The notes beneath the pieces were generated by a model. The model was not told the origin of the DNA and did no database searches. It saw only the letters and a list, made by a program, of their open reading frames with translations. The translations under genes and the position numbers were made by a program. 41,647 bases of DNA, taken from contig JBCCDU010000037.1 of NCBI GenBank assembly GCA_039030715.1, positions 1 to 41,647 on the forward strand, read 5' to 3'. Positions 1 to 7,724 of this stretch are shown here, in pieces. This DNA comes from Thermohalobaculum sp039030715. GTDB lineage: Bacteria > Pseudomonadota > Alphaproteobacteria > Rhodobacterales > Rhodobacteraceae. Each line of letters begins with the position of its first letter. The stretch's first letter is position 1.

Positions 1-177
1 ACGCTGAAAGTGGTCAGAAACCTCTATCCCAAGGCACATTTCGCCACGGTCTATGCCAAGCCCAAGGGCGAACCGATGGTCGATACCTATATTACCGCCG
101 TCAGCCAGGACACCTGGATCTTCTTCCCGTGGGACATGGCTCTGATGTATGTCGACCCGCTGCGGGGGACCGCGTGA
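1..177 (+). CDS. gpt: Xanthine(-guanine) phosphoribosyltransferase, C-terminal part (5' end outside window)
   Basis: The frame is open from base 1 to a TGA at 175-177 and encodes the last 58 residues. The segment YPKAHFATVYAKPKG, followed by a VSQDTWIFFPWDM-like stretch, matches the C-terminal end of Gpt-type phosphoribosyltransferases (E. coli Gpt has YPKAHF, a QDTWIE-like stretch and PWDMG). Such enzymes convert xanthine or guanine plus PRPP to XMP or GMP in purine salvage. The stop overlaps the GTG start of the ABC ATPase gene (GTGA), so salvage enzyme and importer are probably co-translated. The catalytic PRPP loop lies outside the window and cannot be checked. Confidence 0.85.
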   Translation, partial: TLKVVRNLYPKAHFATVYAKPKGEPMVDTYITAVSQDTWIFFPWDMALMYVDPLRGTA

Positions 178-1676
178 CGCCACTTCTGGAGGCGAAGGGC
201 CTCACCAAACGGTTCGGGGCCTTCACGGCGGTCGAGGACGTCTCGCTGACGATCCAACCTGGCGAGCGCCATGCGCTCCTGGGCGAGAATGGCGCGGGCA
301 AATCGACCCTGGTCAAGATGCTCTATGGCGCGCTGCAGCCCAGCGCGGGCGAGATCCGCTGGCGCGGCCAACGGGTCGCGGTCGGCGGCCCCGGCGATGC
401 GCGCCGCCTTGGCATCGGCATGGTCCACCAGCATTTCTCGCTGTTCGAGGCGTTGACGGTGGCGGAGAACGTGGCCCTCGCCCTGCCCGGCACCATGCCG
501 CGCCAGCTCACCCCCGAGATTGCACGGGTGAGCAAGCTCTACGGGCTCGAGATCGACCCCGGCCGCGCCGTCCACTCCCTCAGCGTGGGCGAGAAGCAGC
601 GGGTCGAGATCATCCGCTGCCTGCTGGCCGAGCCGCGCCTGCTGATCATGGACGAGCCCACCAGCGTGCTGACCCCGCAGGAGGCCGATGCCCTGTTCGA
701 AACCCTGCGGCGCCTCAGCGCCGAGGGGGTCGCGATCCTCTATATCTCGCACCGGCTGGCAGAGGTGCGCGCGCTCTGCTCGGGCGCGACCATCCTGCGC
801 GCGGGGCATCACGTGGCCAGTTGCGATCCGCGCGAGGAAACGCCGCAATCCATGGCCGCCCTGATGATCGGGCAGGAAGTGACGGCGCTGGCCCGCCCCG
901 CCCAGCGCCCCAGCCTGGGGCCTGTGCGTCTCGCGCTCCGCTATCTCGCGCTGCCTGCCACCGGAGCCTATGCCAACACCTTGCATGACCTCTCGCTGGA
1001 GGTGCATGGCGGCGAGATCGTCGGCATCGCGGGCGTCGCGGGCGAAGGCCAGGGCGCCCTGATGTCGGCCCTGACGGGCGAACGGCTGTCGGCGCCGGGG
1101 ATGGTCGAGATCGAGGGCTATGCCATGGGCGCCGCCTCGCCCACCGCGCGGCGCCTGGCCGGGGCCGCCTTCGTGCCGGAGGAGCGTATCGGCCACGCAG
1201 CCGTCACCGAAATGGCCCTGCCGCAGAACGTGCTGCTCAGCCATCACCGGGCCGAAAAACTGGCCCGCGGCGGCTGGATCGATATCGGCGCAACCCGCGA
1301 TTGGGCCGCCAAGATCGAAGCCGATTTCGATGTGCGTTCGGGCGGCGCGCGGCCTGTCGCGGGGTCGCTCTCCGGCGGCAATCTGCAGAAATTCGTGGTC
1401 GGGCGCGAGATTCTGCGAAATCCCGGCGTGCTGGTCGTCAGCCAGCCGACCTGGGGCGTCGATCCCGGCGCGGCGGAGGTGATCCGGACCGCCCTCATCA
1501 ACCTCGCCGTCACCGGCGCCGCCATCCTGATCATCAGCCAGGATCTGGAGGAGCTGTTCGCGCTTTGCGACCGGATCGCCGTGATCCATGGCGGGCGCCT
1601 CTCGCCGGCCCAACCGGTCGAGGGGTTGACGGCGGAAAGCGTCGGCCTCTTGATGGCGGGGGCCGAGGCCGCATGA
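174..1676 (+). CDS. Nucleoside/purine-type ABC transporter, double ATP-binding subunit
   Basis: About 500 residues with two fused ATPase domains, as in sugar- and nucleoside-type importers (YufO/NupA/RbsA-like). Domain 1 has Walker A GENGAGKST, signature LSVGEKQRVEI and Walker B LLIMDEPTS. Domain 2 has a degenerate Walker A (GVAGEGQGAL), signature LSGGNLQKFVVGREI and a Walker B ending in VVSQPTWGVDPGA, with Q in place of the usual acidic residue, so site 2 is probably inactive in hydrolysis, as is common in this family. GTG at 174 is chosen because VTPLLEAKGLTKRFG begins like the family and the codon overlaps the gpt stop. The upstream ATG at 129 would lie inside gpt. The permease start overlaps its stop (ATGA). 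The BMP protein at 5674 is the likely partner. Purine or nucleoside substrate is inferred from gpt. Confidence 0.9.
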   Translation: MTPLLEAKGLTKRFGAFTAVEDVSLTIQPGERHALLGENGAGKSTLVKMLYGALQPSAGEIRWRGQRVAVGGPGDARRLGIGMVHQHFSLFEALTVAENVALALPGTMPRQLTPEIARVSKLYGLEIDPGRAVHSLSVGEKQRVEIIRCLLAEPRLLIMDEPTSVLTPQEADALFETLRRLSAEGVAILYISHRLAEVRALCSGATILRAGHHVASCDPREETPQSMAALMIGQEVTALARPAQRPSLGPVRLALRYLALPATGAYANTLHDLSLEVHGGEIVGIAGVAGEGQGALMSALTGERLSAPGMVEIEGYAMGAASPTARRLAGAAFVPEERIGHAAVTEMALPQNVLLSHHRAEKLARGGWIDIGATRDWAAKIEADFDVRSGGARPVAGSLSGGNLQKFVVGREILRNPGVLVVSQPTWGVDPGAAEVIRTALINLAVTGAAILIISQDLEELFALCDRIAVIHGGRLSPAQPVEGLTAESVGLLMAGAEAA

Positions 1677-2734
1677 TCGCGCTCGAACGCCGCCCCGGGC
1701 CATCGGGCACGATGGCGCTCTGCTCGCCTTTGCTGGCGATCGGACTCACGCTGCTGACCGGCGCCGTGATGTTTGCCAGCATCGGCATCGAGCCTGTCGA
1801 AGGATTACGGGTCTATTTCCTCTCGCCCTTCGCCGATGGCTATTCCCGCGCCGAACTGGTGGTCAAAGCCGTCCCACTGGCGCTGATCGGGGCGGGCCTG
1901 GCCGTCAGCTTCCGCGCCAATGTCTGGAATATCGGTGCCGCCGGGCAGTACACGCTGGGCGCCGTGTTCGCAGGCTGGCTGGCGCTGAGCGTGCCGGAGG
2001 CCGCGTCGAAACTCTGGCTCTTGCCCTATATGGCCGCAGGCATTCTGGGGGGCATGGTCTGGGCCGCGATCCCGGCCCTGCTGCGCACGCGGTTCAACGC
2101 CAACGAGATCCTGGTCAGCCTGATGCTGACCTATGTTGCGACGCTGCTCTTGGACTTCCTGGTGCGCGGCCCATGGCGCGACCCGCAGGGCTTCGGCTTC
2201 CCGCAGAGCCGGGATTTCGCCGAAGGCTTCCTGATGCCCTTGCTGCTGGAACCGACGCGCCTGCATGCAGGCCTGTTCCTGGCGCTGATCGCGGGCCTCG
2301 CCCTGGCGGTGATGATGGGCCGCACGATCAAGGGGTTCGAGATCGCAGTGATCGGCGCGGCCCCCCGCGCCGGCGCCTTCGGCGGCTTCAGCCAGACCGG
2401 CGTGACCTGGTTCGTGCTGCTGCTCAGCGGCGGGCTGGCCGGGCTGGCTGGGGCGGTCGAGGTTTCCGCGACCATCGGTCAGCTCCAGCCCGACATCGCC
2501 GCCGGATACGGCTTCACCGCAATCATCGTCGCCTTTCTGGGGCGGCTGAACCCCGCGGGCGCGCTGATCGGCGCACTGGTGCTCGCGGTCAGCTATATCG
2601 GCGGCGAGAACGCACAGATCCTTTTGAAACTGCCCAAAAACGTGACCTTCGTGTTCCAGGGCATGTTGCTTTTCTTCCTGCTCGCTTCCGACACGCTGAT
2701 CCGCTATCGCCTGGTGTTGCGGAGGGCGGCATGA
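1673..2734 (+). CDS. Nucleoside/purine-type ABC transporter permease 1 (YufP/NupB-like)
   Basis: 353 residues with many hydrophobic helices and the BPD_transp_2 look of sugar/nucleoside importers. Around residues 75-95 lies VVKAVPLALIGAGLAVSFRANVWNIGAAGQ, typical of the first permease of BMP-dependent systems. A cytoplasmic coupling-loop region with NEILVSLMLTYVA follows near residue 145. Start ATG at 1673 overlaps the ATPase stop (ATGA), and the end overlaps the next ATG. It should pair with the permease at 3645 to form the membrane pore. Family assignment is firm, substrate is inferred. Confidence 0.9.
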   Translation: MIALERRPGPSGTMALCSPLLAIGLTLLTGAVMFASIGIEPVEGLRVYFLSPFADGYSRAELVVKAVPLALIGAGLAVSFRANVWNIGAAGQYTLGAVFAGWLALSVPEAASKLWLLPYMAAGILGGMVWAAIPALLRTRFNANEILVSLMLTYVATLLLDFLVRGPWRDPQGFGFPQSRDFAEGFLMPLLLEPTRLHAGLFLALIAGLALAVMMGRTIKGFEIAVIGAAPRAGAFGGFSQTGVTWFVLLLSGGLAGLAGAVEVSATIGQLQPDIAAGYGFTAIIVAFLGRLNPAGALIGALVLAVSYIGGENAQILLKLPKNVTFVFQGMLLFFLLASDTLIRYRLVLRRAA

Positions 2735-3645
2735 ACGCAACGCAGGGCGACAACCGGGCGCTCGCCATCGGTGCGATGATCGCCATGACGCTGTCGCTTT
2801 CCTTTGGAGATGCGGTGGTGAAGGGGATCAGCGGGTCGCTGACGCTCTGGCAGATTTTCGTCCTGCGCTCGGCTGCGGTCATCCCGATTCTGGTTGTGAT
2901 CTGGCGGCTGTGGCCTGCGGCGGCGGCGCGCCCGATCCGGCCCGGGCGGCTTGGCTGGGTTGCGCTGCGCAGCGGGCTGCTGGGGGCCAACTGGGTTTTC
3001 TATTACATGGCGCTGCCGCACCTGCCGCTGTCGACAGCGGCTGCGGTCTATTACACCTTGCCGCTCTTCATCACGCTTTTCGCGGCAGGTTTCGCGGGCG
3101 AGCGGGTCGCCCCGCTCGGCTGGCTCGCCGTCGGCATCGGCTTTGCCGGCGTCGCCCTGATTTTACGGCCGGACGGGGGAGAGATCAGCCTCTACGCCCT
3201 CCTGCCGCTCGCATCCGCGATCTGCTATGCGCTGGCGATGATCGTGACCCGCAATGCCTGCCGCGAGGAATCGCCATTGGCACTGGCGCTGGTGTTAAAC
3301 ATGACCTTCATCGCCGTAGGACTGGTGGCCAGTGGCGTCCTGAGCACGGACGGAGGCGACCCGTTCCTCTCGCCGACATGGTCCCCCATCGGCGCGCAGG
3401 AGATGGCGCTGCTCGGGATATTGGCCGCCGCCATCCTGATCGGCAGCATCGGCACGGCTGTGGCCTATCAGAACGCGCCCTCCTCGGTCATCGGACCGTT
3501 CGACTTCTGTTATGTGGGCTTCGCCGTGATCTGGGGTGCGATCTTCTTCGGCGACTGGCCGGACGCGCTGAGTGCCGCTGGCATCCTGATGATCGTCGCC
3601 GCAGGCATCCTATCCGTGCGGGCCGGATCGAGGGGGTCCGCCTGA
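2731..3645 (+). CDS. EamA/DMT-family membrane transporter
   Basis: 304 residues forming two repeated five-helix halves of the drug/metabolite transporter superfamily. Near the N-terminus it has SLSFGDAVVKGISGSLTLWQIFVLRS, a typical EamA first-helix pattern, then WVFYYMALPHLPLSTAAAVYY, and a second half with IGTAVAYQNAPSSVIGPFDF. Such proteins export or exchange small metabolites, and the substrate cannot be read from the sequence. It is placed between the two ABC permease genes with ATGA overlap upstream and TGATG overlap downstream, so it is translated with the importer. That position is odd: it may export a metabolic product or have been inserted into an older operon. Confidence 0.9.
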   Translation: MNATQGDNRALAIGAMIAMTLSLSFGDAVVKGISGSLTLWQIFVLRSAAVIPILVVIWRLWPAAAARPIRPGRLGWVALRSGLLGANWVFYYMALPHLPLSTAAAVYYTLPLFITLFAAGFAGERVAPLGWLAVGIGFAGVALILRPDGGEISLYALLPLASAICYALAMIVTRNACREESPLALALVLNMTFIAVGLVASGVLSTDGGDPFLSPTWSPIGAQEMALLGILAAAILIGSIGTAVAYQNAPSSVIGPFDFCYVGFAVIWGAIFFGDWPDALSAAGILMIVAAGILSVRAGSRGSA

Positions 3646-4544
3646 TGGAGGCTTTCCTGATCTCGGTCCTGATCGCCGCCACGCCGCTCCTGCTCGCGGC
3701 CACGGGAGAGCTGGTGGCCGAGCGCTCCGGCGTTCTGAACCTGGGCGTCGAGGGCATGATGCTGATCGGCGCGGTCGCGGCCTTTGCCACGGCGTTCACC
3801 ACCGGATCCAGCGCGCTGGCGGTCCTGGCGGGCGCGGCGGCGGGCCTCGCCATGGCGGGGCTCTTCGCCTGGATCGCGCTCTTTCTCATGGCCAACCAGA
3901 TGGCGACCGGCCTGGCGCTGACGATCTTCGGCATCGGTGCGTCGGGCCTGATCGGCCAGGGTTTCGTGGGCGAGACGGTCGAGCCTCTCGCCCGCCTCTC
4001 GGTCGAGACGACGTCTGTGGGCCGGGTCCTGCTCTCGCACGATGCGCTGGTTTACCTGGCGGTGGCGCTTTGCGGGGGTGTCGGTCTGTTCCTGACGCGC
4101 ACCCGCGCGGGCCTGATGCTGCGCGCCGTGGGCGACAATCACGATGCGGGCCATGCGCTGGGCCTGCCCGTGCGGCTCATCCGGGTGCTGGCGGTTCTGT
4201 TCGGGGGCGCGATGGCGGGCCTCGGCGGCGCCTATCTCAGCCTCGCCTACACCCCGATGTGGGGCGAAGAGATGACCGCCGGGCGCGGCTGGATCGCGCT
4301 GGCCCTGGTGGTGTTCGCGACCTGGAGGCCGGGGCGCGTCCTGCTGGGCGCGTGGTTCTTCGCGGCGGTCAGCCAGATGCAGTTCTATGGTCAGGAGATC
4401 GGCATCACCCTGCCCAGCCAGTTCCTCGCCATGGCCCCCTATCTGGCGACGATCATCGCGCTGGTGATCATCTCACGCGATGCGCTGCTGACGAAAACCC
4501 ACGCCCCCGCCGCCATCGGCCGCCCCTTCCGGGCCGAGCGCTGA
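3645..4544 (+). CDS. Nucleoside/purine-type ABC transporter permease 2 (YufQ/NupC-like)
   Basis: 299 residues. The N-terminal segment LLLAATGELVAERSGVLNLGVEGMM is the hallmark of the second permease of BMP-type purine/nucleoside importers. The later RAVGDNHDAGHALGL segment is the conserved coupling loop, and GGAYLSLAYTPMWGEEMTAGRGWIALA is also typical. ATG at 3645 shares one base with the EamA stop (TGATG). It is the last gene of the operon. Only six bases separate its stop from the end of the convergent outer-membrane-protein gene, and no hairpin terminator is visible. Confidence 0.92.
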   Translation: MEAFLISVLIAATPLLLAATGELVAERSGVLNLGVEGMMLIGAVAAFATAFTTGSSALAVLAGAAAGLAMAGLFAWIALFLMANQMATGLALTIFGIGASGLIGQGFVGETVEPLARLSVETTSVGRVLLSHDALVYLAVALCGGVGLFLTRTRAGLMLRAVGDNHDAGHALGLPVRLIRVLAVLFGGAMAGLGGAYLSLAYTPMWGEEMTAGRGWIALALVVFATWRPGRVLLGAWFFAAVSQMQFYGQEIGITLPSQFLAMAPYLATIIALVIISRDALLTKTHAPAAIGRPFRAER

Positions 4545-4550
4545 GCCAGC

Positions 4551-5343
4551 TCAGAAACCGAAGTCGGGCAACTTGTAACGCGCCGCCAAACCGACGATCA
4601 GGTCGTCTCGCGCGCCGATCCGGCCATCCGTGACCGGAGGCCCGAAAACCGATCCGCGGACCGATGACCGTTCGAGATCGAACCCGGCGACGCGCGTATA
4701 GTCCGGCGTCGCGCCCAGTTCCCATCCCGTGGCGATCCGCCGGAAAATCCCCCAGCCCGGCAACAAACGCCGGGACAACGGCGCTGTCGTCAACCTCGTC
4801 GAAACCGGCAGCCTCGAAGCGCAGGCGCGACCGCGCGGCGCCAAAACCGCCATACCCGCGTATGTGGATGTTTTCCGTCGCCGCCAAATTCCAGCCGAGG
4901 ATGCCCGCAGCACCCAACACGGTCTGCTTGCCATCGACCGAGGCACGGCCCGAGGAAACAGTCGGCGGCAGGCCCAGGCTCGTCAACTCGGTACGAAAGC
5001 GGCCATCCTCGTTCGCGGCCCAGAGCCCAGAGCCCTGTACGCCGGCAAAAACCTGCAGGTCGCCGGGCTCGCGAACAGTCAGATCGAGAAGATCGAGCGT
5101 GATGCGGCCAGCAAGGGCGGCGCCTGTTCTCAGGCTCAGGCTCTTGGGCGTGATGGTCAGTGTGCTCACGGCATCCACAATCAGCGTCCCCGTGCCTCCG
5201 ACATCCACAGTCTCCTCGCCGATCGCGAATGCAGCCCCGGCGCCAAATTCGAACCGAAGGCTTGGATCCTCTGCGATGGCGACGCGCGGGGCCAGCAAAC
5301 TCAACGCAAGAAATACGGCGATCATCGGTACTGAAAATCTCAT
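4551..5343 (-). pseudogene. Outer-membrane beta-barrel-like protein, frameshifted
   Basis: The N-terminal frame starts at 5343 with a clear signal peptide (MRFSVPMIAVFLALSLLAPRVAIA, cut before EDPSL), then alternating polar/hydrophobic stretches typical of beta strands (LRFEFGAGAAFAIGEE, LSLRTGAALAGRITLDLLDL). Near 4749-4753 the coding strand has a run of five G. In the given frame the protein becomes arginine-rich and barrel-unlike. Removing one G restores IFRRIATGWELGATPDYTRV and a C-terminus KLPDFGF, whose final Phe is the usual outer-membrane barrel signal. The intact product would be about 263 residues. It is either a true mutation, a phase-variable G-run or a sequencing error. I do not recognise the exact family. 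Confidence 0.7.
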
Positions 5344-5477
5344 TGGATCGAATCTACCTTGTGCTCATGGCCCGGGGTGCCGATACGTCCCAGGTCGGTT
5401 CCAACGAAGCAGAACCTGGATGCGATGGCCATTGATTTCCGGAGCACCCTGCATCGCTCGCCCCATGTGGTGCCGCC

Positions 5478-5571
5478 GGGATGGGGCGCAGCCGTCATGC
5501 CCGCGTCCCGCGGGCGGCTTGGCGAGCCAAGCCCACTCAGCTTTGCTGAGATGACGGCTTCGCCCCATCCC
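5478..5571. repeat. Four-way-junction (cloverleaf) palindrome
   Basis: Outer arms 5478-5498 and 5551-5571 pair over 21 bp with one mismatch. Between them lie three back-to-back hairpins with almost no linker: 5499-5515 (GCCCGCG/CGCGGGC, loop TCC), 5516-5533 (GGCTTGGC/GCCAAGCC, loop GA) and 5536-5550 (CTCAGC/GCTGAG, loop TTT). It lies between the divergent starts of the outer-membrane-protein gene and the BMP gene, so it is not at a terminator position. It looks like a REP-type or miniature mobile palindrome. It is not a tRNA, because the stems are too long and no conserved tRNA arms are present. Confidence 0.8.
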
Positions 5572-5618
5572 TGCCACCTGCGCCCCTGGACCTACCTCGG
5601 AAGGCGCAAATTTCGCTG

Positions 5619-5652
5619 TTGTCGCGATGCAGCATCGTTACCATCGCGACAA
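5619..5652. promoter_or_regulatory. Perfect 11-bp inverted repeat in leader of BMP gene
   Basis: TTGTCGCGATG (5619-5629) and CATCGCGACAA (5642-5652) are exact reverse complements separated by 12 bases. The ribosome binding site AGGAG (5663-5667) and the ATG at 5674 follow. It may be an operator for a dimeric repressor or a leader hairpin. No regulator is identified. The rest of the 330-base spacer (5344-5673) shows only the cloverleaf palindrome and no further gene. Confidence 0.55.
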
Positions 5653-5673
5653 TCGAATCGACAGGAGAGCCCC

Positions 5674-6732
5674 ATGTTCCGAACACTCATCGCCGCTTTC
5701 ACAGCCCTTCTGCTGGCCGGCACTGTCCAGGCCGCCGATCTGAAAGTCGGTTTTGTCTATGTCGGCCCCGTGGGCGATCACGGCTGGACCTATCAGCATG
5801 ATCAGGGCCGCCAGGCGATCGAGGCCGAGTTCGGCGACCGTGTCGAAACCACCTTTGTCGAGAGCGTCTCCGAGGGTCCTGATGCGGAGCGGGTGATCCG
5901 CCAGCTCGCCTCCTCGGGTCATGGGCTGATCTTTACCACGTCCTTCGGCTTCATGGACCCGACCCTGACGGTCGCCAAACAGTTCCCCGATGTGAAATTC
6001 GAACATGCGACCGGGTTCAAGCGCGCGCCGAACGTGGCAACTTACTCCGGGCGCTTCTACGAGGGCCGCCACGTCATCGGCAAAATCGCGGGCGCGATGA
6101 GCAAGACCGGCAAGATCGGCTACATCGCCTCCTTCCCGATCCCGGAGGTCGTGCGCGGCATCAATGCCGCGACGCTGGCCGCCCAGCAGGTCAATCCGGA
6201 CATAACGGTGCAGGTCGTCTGGGTGAACACCTGGTATGACCCGGGCAAGGAAGCCGACGCCGCCAAGGCCCTGATCGCTCAGGGGGCTGATATCATCATG
6301 CAGCATACCGACAGCCCCGCCGCCCTGCAGGCCGCCGAGGCCGCGGGCGTCATGGCGTTCGGCCAGGCCTCGAACATGGAGAAATTCGCCCCCAATGCCC
6401 AACTCACCGCCATCGAGGACAACTGGGCGCCCTATTACGTGAAGCGCACCCAGGCGGTTCTGGACGGCACCTGGGAGAGCGGCGACAGCTGGGCCGGGAT
6501 CGCCGATGAGGAGGTCGTCATGAGCCCCTACAAGAACATGCCGGACGAGGTCAAAGCCATGGCAGAAGCAGCCGAAGCCGGGATCCGCGACGGCTCGATC
6601 CATGCCTTCACCGGCCCGATAACGGATCGCGACGGGGCCGAGCGCGTGACCGCAGGATCGGTCGCCGATGATGGCATGCTCCTCGGCATGGACTGGTTCG
6701 TGAAGGGGGTGGAGGGCGACCTGCCGAAATAG
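5674..6732 (+). CDS. BMP-family periplasmic nucleoside/purine-binding protein
   Basis: 352 residues with signal peptide MFRTLIAAFTALLLAGTVQA cut before ADLKVGF. The BMP/Med fold follows: KVGFVYVGPVGDHGWTYQHDQGR at the mature N-terminus, then IFTTSFGFMDP, ATGFKRAPNVATYSGRFYEGR and DIIMQHTDSPAALQAAE, all family signatures. There is no lipobox cysteine, so it is probably soluble in the periplasm. It should deliver substrate to the ABC permeases encoded at 1673-4544, although it lies apart from them behind the opposite-strand outer-membrane gene. AGGAG six bases upstream supports the ATG at 5674. Substrate (purine or nucleoside) is inferred from family and from the gpt link. Confidence 0.92.
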   Translation: MFRTLIAAFTALLLAGTVQAADLKVGFVYVGPVGDHGWTYQHDQGRQAIEAEFGDRVETTFVESVSEGPDAERVIRQLASSGHGLIFTTSFGFMDPTLTVAKQFPDVKFEHATGFKRAPNVATYSGRFYEGRHVIGKIAGAMSKTGKIGYIASFPIPEVVRGINAATLAAQQVNPDITVQVVWVNTWYDPGKEADAAKALIAQGADIIMQHTDSPAALQAAEAAGVMAFGQASNMEKFAPNAQLTAIEDNWAPYYVKRTQAVLDGTWESGDSWAGIADEEVVMSPYKNMPDEVKAMAEAAEAGIRDGSIHAFTGPITDRDGAERVTAGSVADDGMLLGMDWFVKGVEGDLPK

Positions 6733-6752
6733 GCACCAGCCCCGCCGAGCCA

Positions 6753-7673
6753 ATGACCGACACCCATATCTCCACCCATGACGCGGCCCCCGACGATCGC
6801 AACGACCACATCAGGATCTATGTGGATGGCGAGATCGTGCCGCGCGATCACGCCAGGGTCTCGGTCTACGACTCGGGCTTCATGCTGGGCGATGGCGTGT
6901 GGGAGGGGTTGCGGATCTACGACGGTCATATCGCCTTTCTCGACGCCCATCTCGACCGGCTCTACGAGGCCGCACTCTATATCGATCTCGAAATTGGCAA
7001 GACACGCGCGGAGTTGACCCAGGCGATCCGCGACACTCTGGCCGCCAACCAGATGACGACGGATGCCCATATCCGCCTGATGGTCACCCGCGGGCGCAAG
7101 AAGAAACCCTTCCAGCACCCGCATCTGAGTATCTTCGGTTCGACCATCGTGATCATCGCGGAGCATTCGAAACCGGACGAAAGCGTGATCGAGCGCGGCA
7201 TCCGCCTGCATACCGTCCCGCATCATCGCGGATTGCCGCTGACCCAGGACGCCAAGCTGAACTCGCATTCCAAGCTGAACTGCATCATCGCGCTGAACCA
7301 CGCGATCCGGGCCGGGGCGGACGAGGCGCTGATGCTCGATCCGTTCGGCTTCGTGAACACCACCAATGCCTGCAACTTCTTCATCGTACGCGGGGGCGAG
7401 GTTTGGACCTCCACCGGCGATTACTGCATGAACGGGATCACCCGCCAGAAGGTGATCGAGATCTGTCGCGCCGAGGGCATCCCGGTCTTCGAGCGCAACT
7501 TCTCGCTGGTCGACACCTATGGGGCCGAGGAAGCCTTCCTCACCGGCACGTTCGGCGCCCAGACCCCCGTCTTCGAAATCGACGGCAGGGAGATCGGCGG
7601 TGGCAAGGCTGGCCCGGTATTCCACCGCATCCGTACACTCTACAAGGACCTGATCCTGGAAGACCGGGCTTAG
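6753..7673 (+). CDS. Class IV (branched-chain/D-amino-acid type) aminotransferase
   Basis: 306 residues, the usual length for PLP fold-type IV aminotransferases. Conserved elements include VYDSGFMLGDGVWEGLRIYDG near residue 30-55, the region SHSKLNCIIALNHA with the likely Schiff-base lysine, DEALMLDPFGFVNTTNACNFFIV, and GITRQKVIEICR in the PLP-phosphate site. It could act on branched-chain amino acids, D-alanine or aromatic/omega-amino donors, and sequence reading cannot decide between them. It lies 20 bases after the BMP gene on the same strand and may be co-transcribed. No strong ribosome site precedes its ATG. The next gene is convergent, 51 bases away. Confidence 0.85.
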   Translation: MTDTHISTHDAAPDDRNDHIRIYVDGEIVPRDHARVSVYDSGFMLGDGVWEGLRIYDGHIAFLDAHLDRLYEAALYIDLEIGKTRAELTQAIRDTLAANQMTTDAHIRLMVTRGRKKKPFQHPHLSIFGSTIVIIAEHSKPDESVIERGIRLHTVPHHRGLPLTQDAKLNSHSKLNCIIALNHAIRAGADEALMLDPFGFVNTTNACNFFIVRGGEVWTSTGDYCMNGITRQKVIEICRAEGIPVFERNFSLVDTYGAEEAFLTGTFGAQTPVFEIDGREIGGGKAGPVFHRIRTLYKDLILEDRA

Positions 7674-7724
7674 AGCGCGCTCAGCAGGCTGCTCCCAGCG
7701 TCTATGGCCTCGCGGGCGCGCGCC

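Noticed and set aside
5478..5571. tRNA-like gene, because of the cloverleaf shape
   Set aside because: Outer stem of 21 bp, short loops, and no A-box/B-box bases or anticodon arm of proper size.
5344..5673. Purine riboswitch ahead of the BMP gene
   Set aside because: No conserved purine-aptamer junction sequence; the visible dyads are simple inverted repeats.
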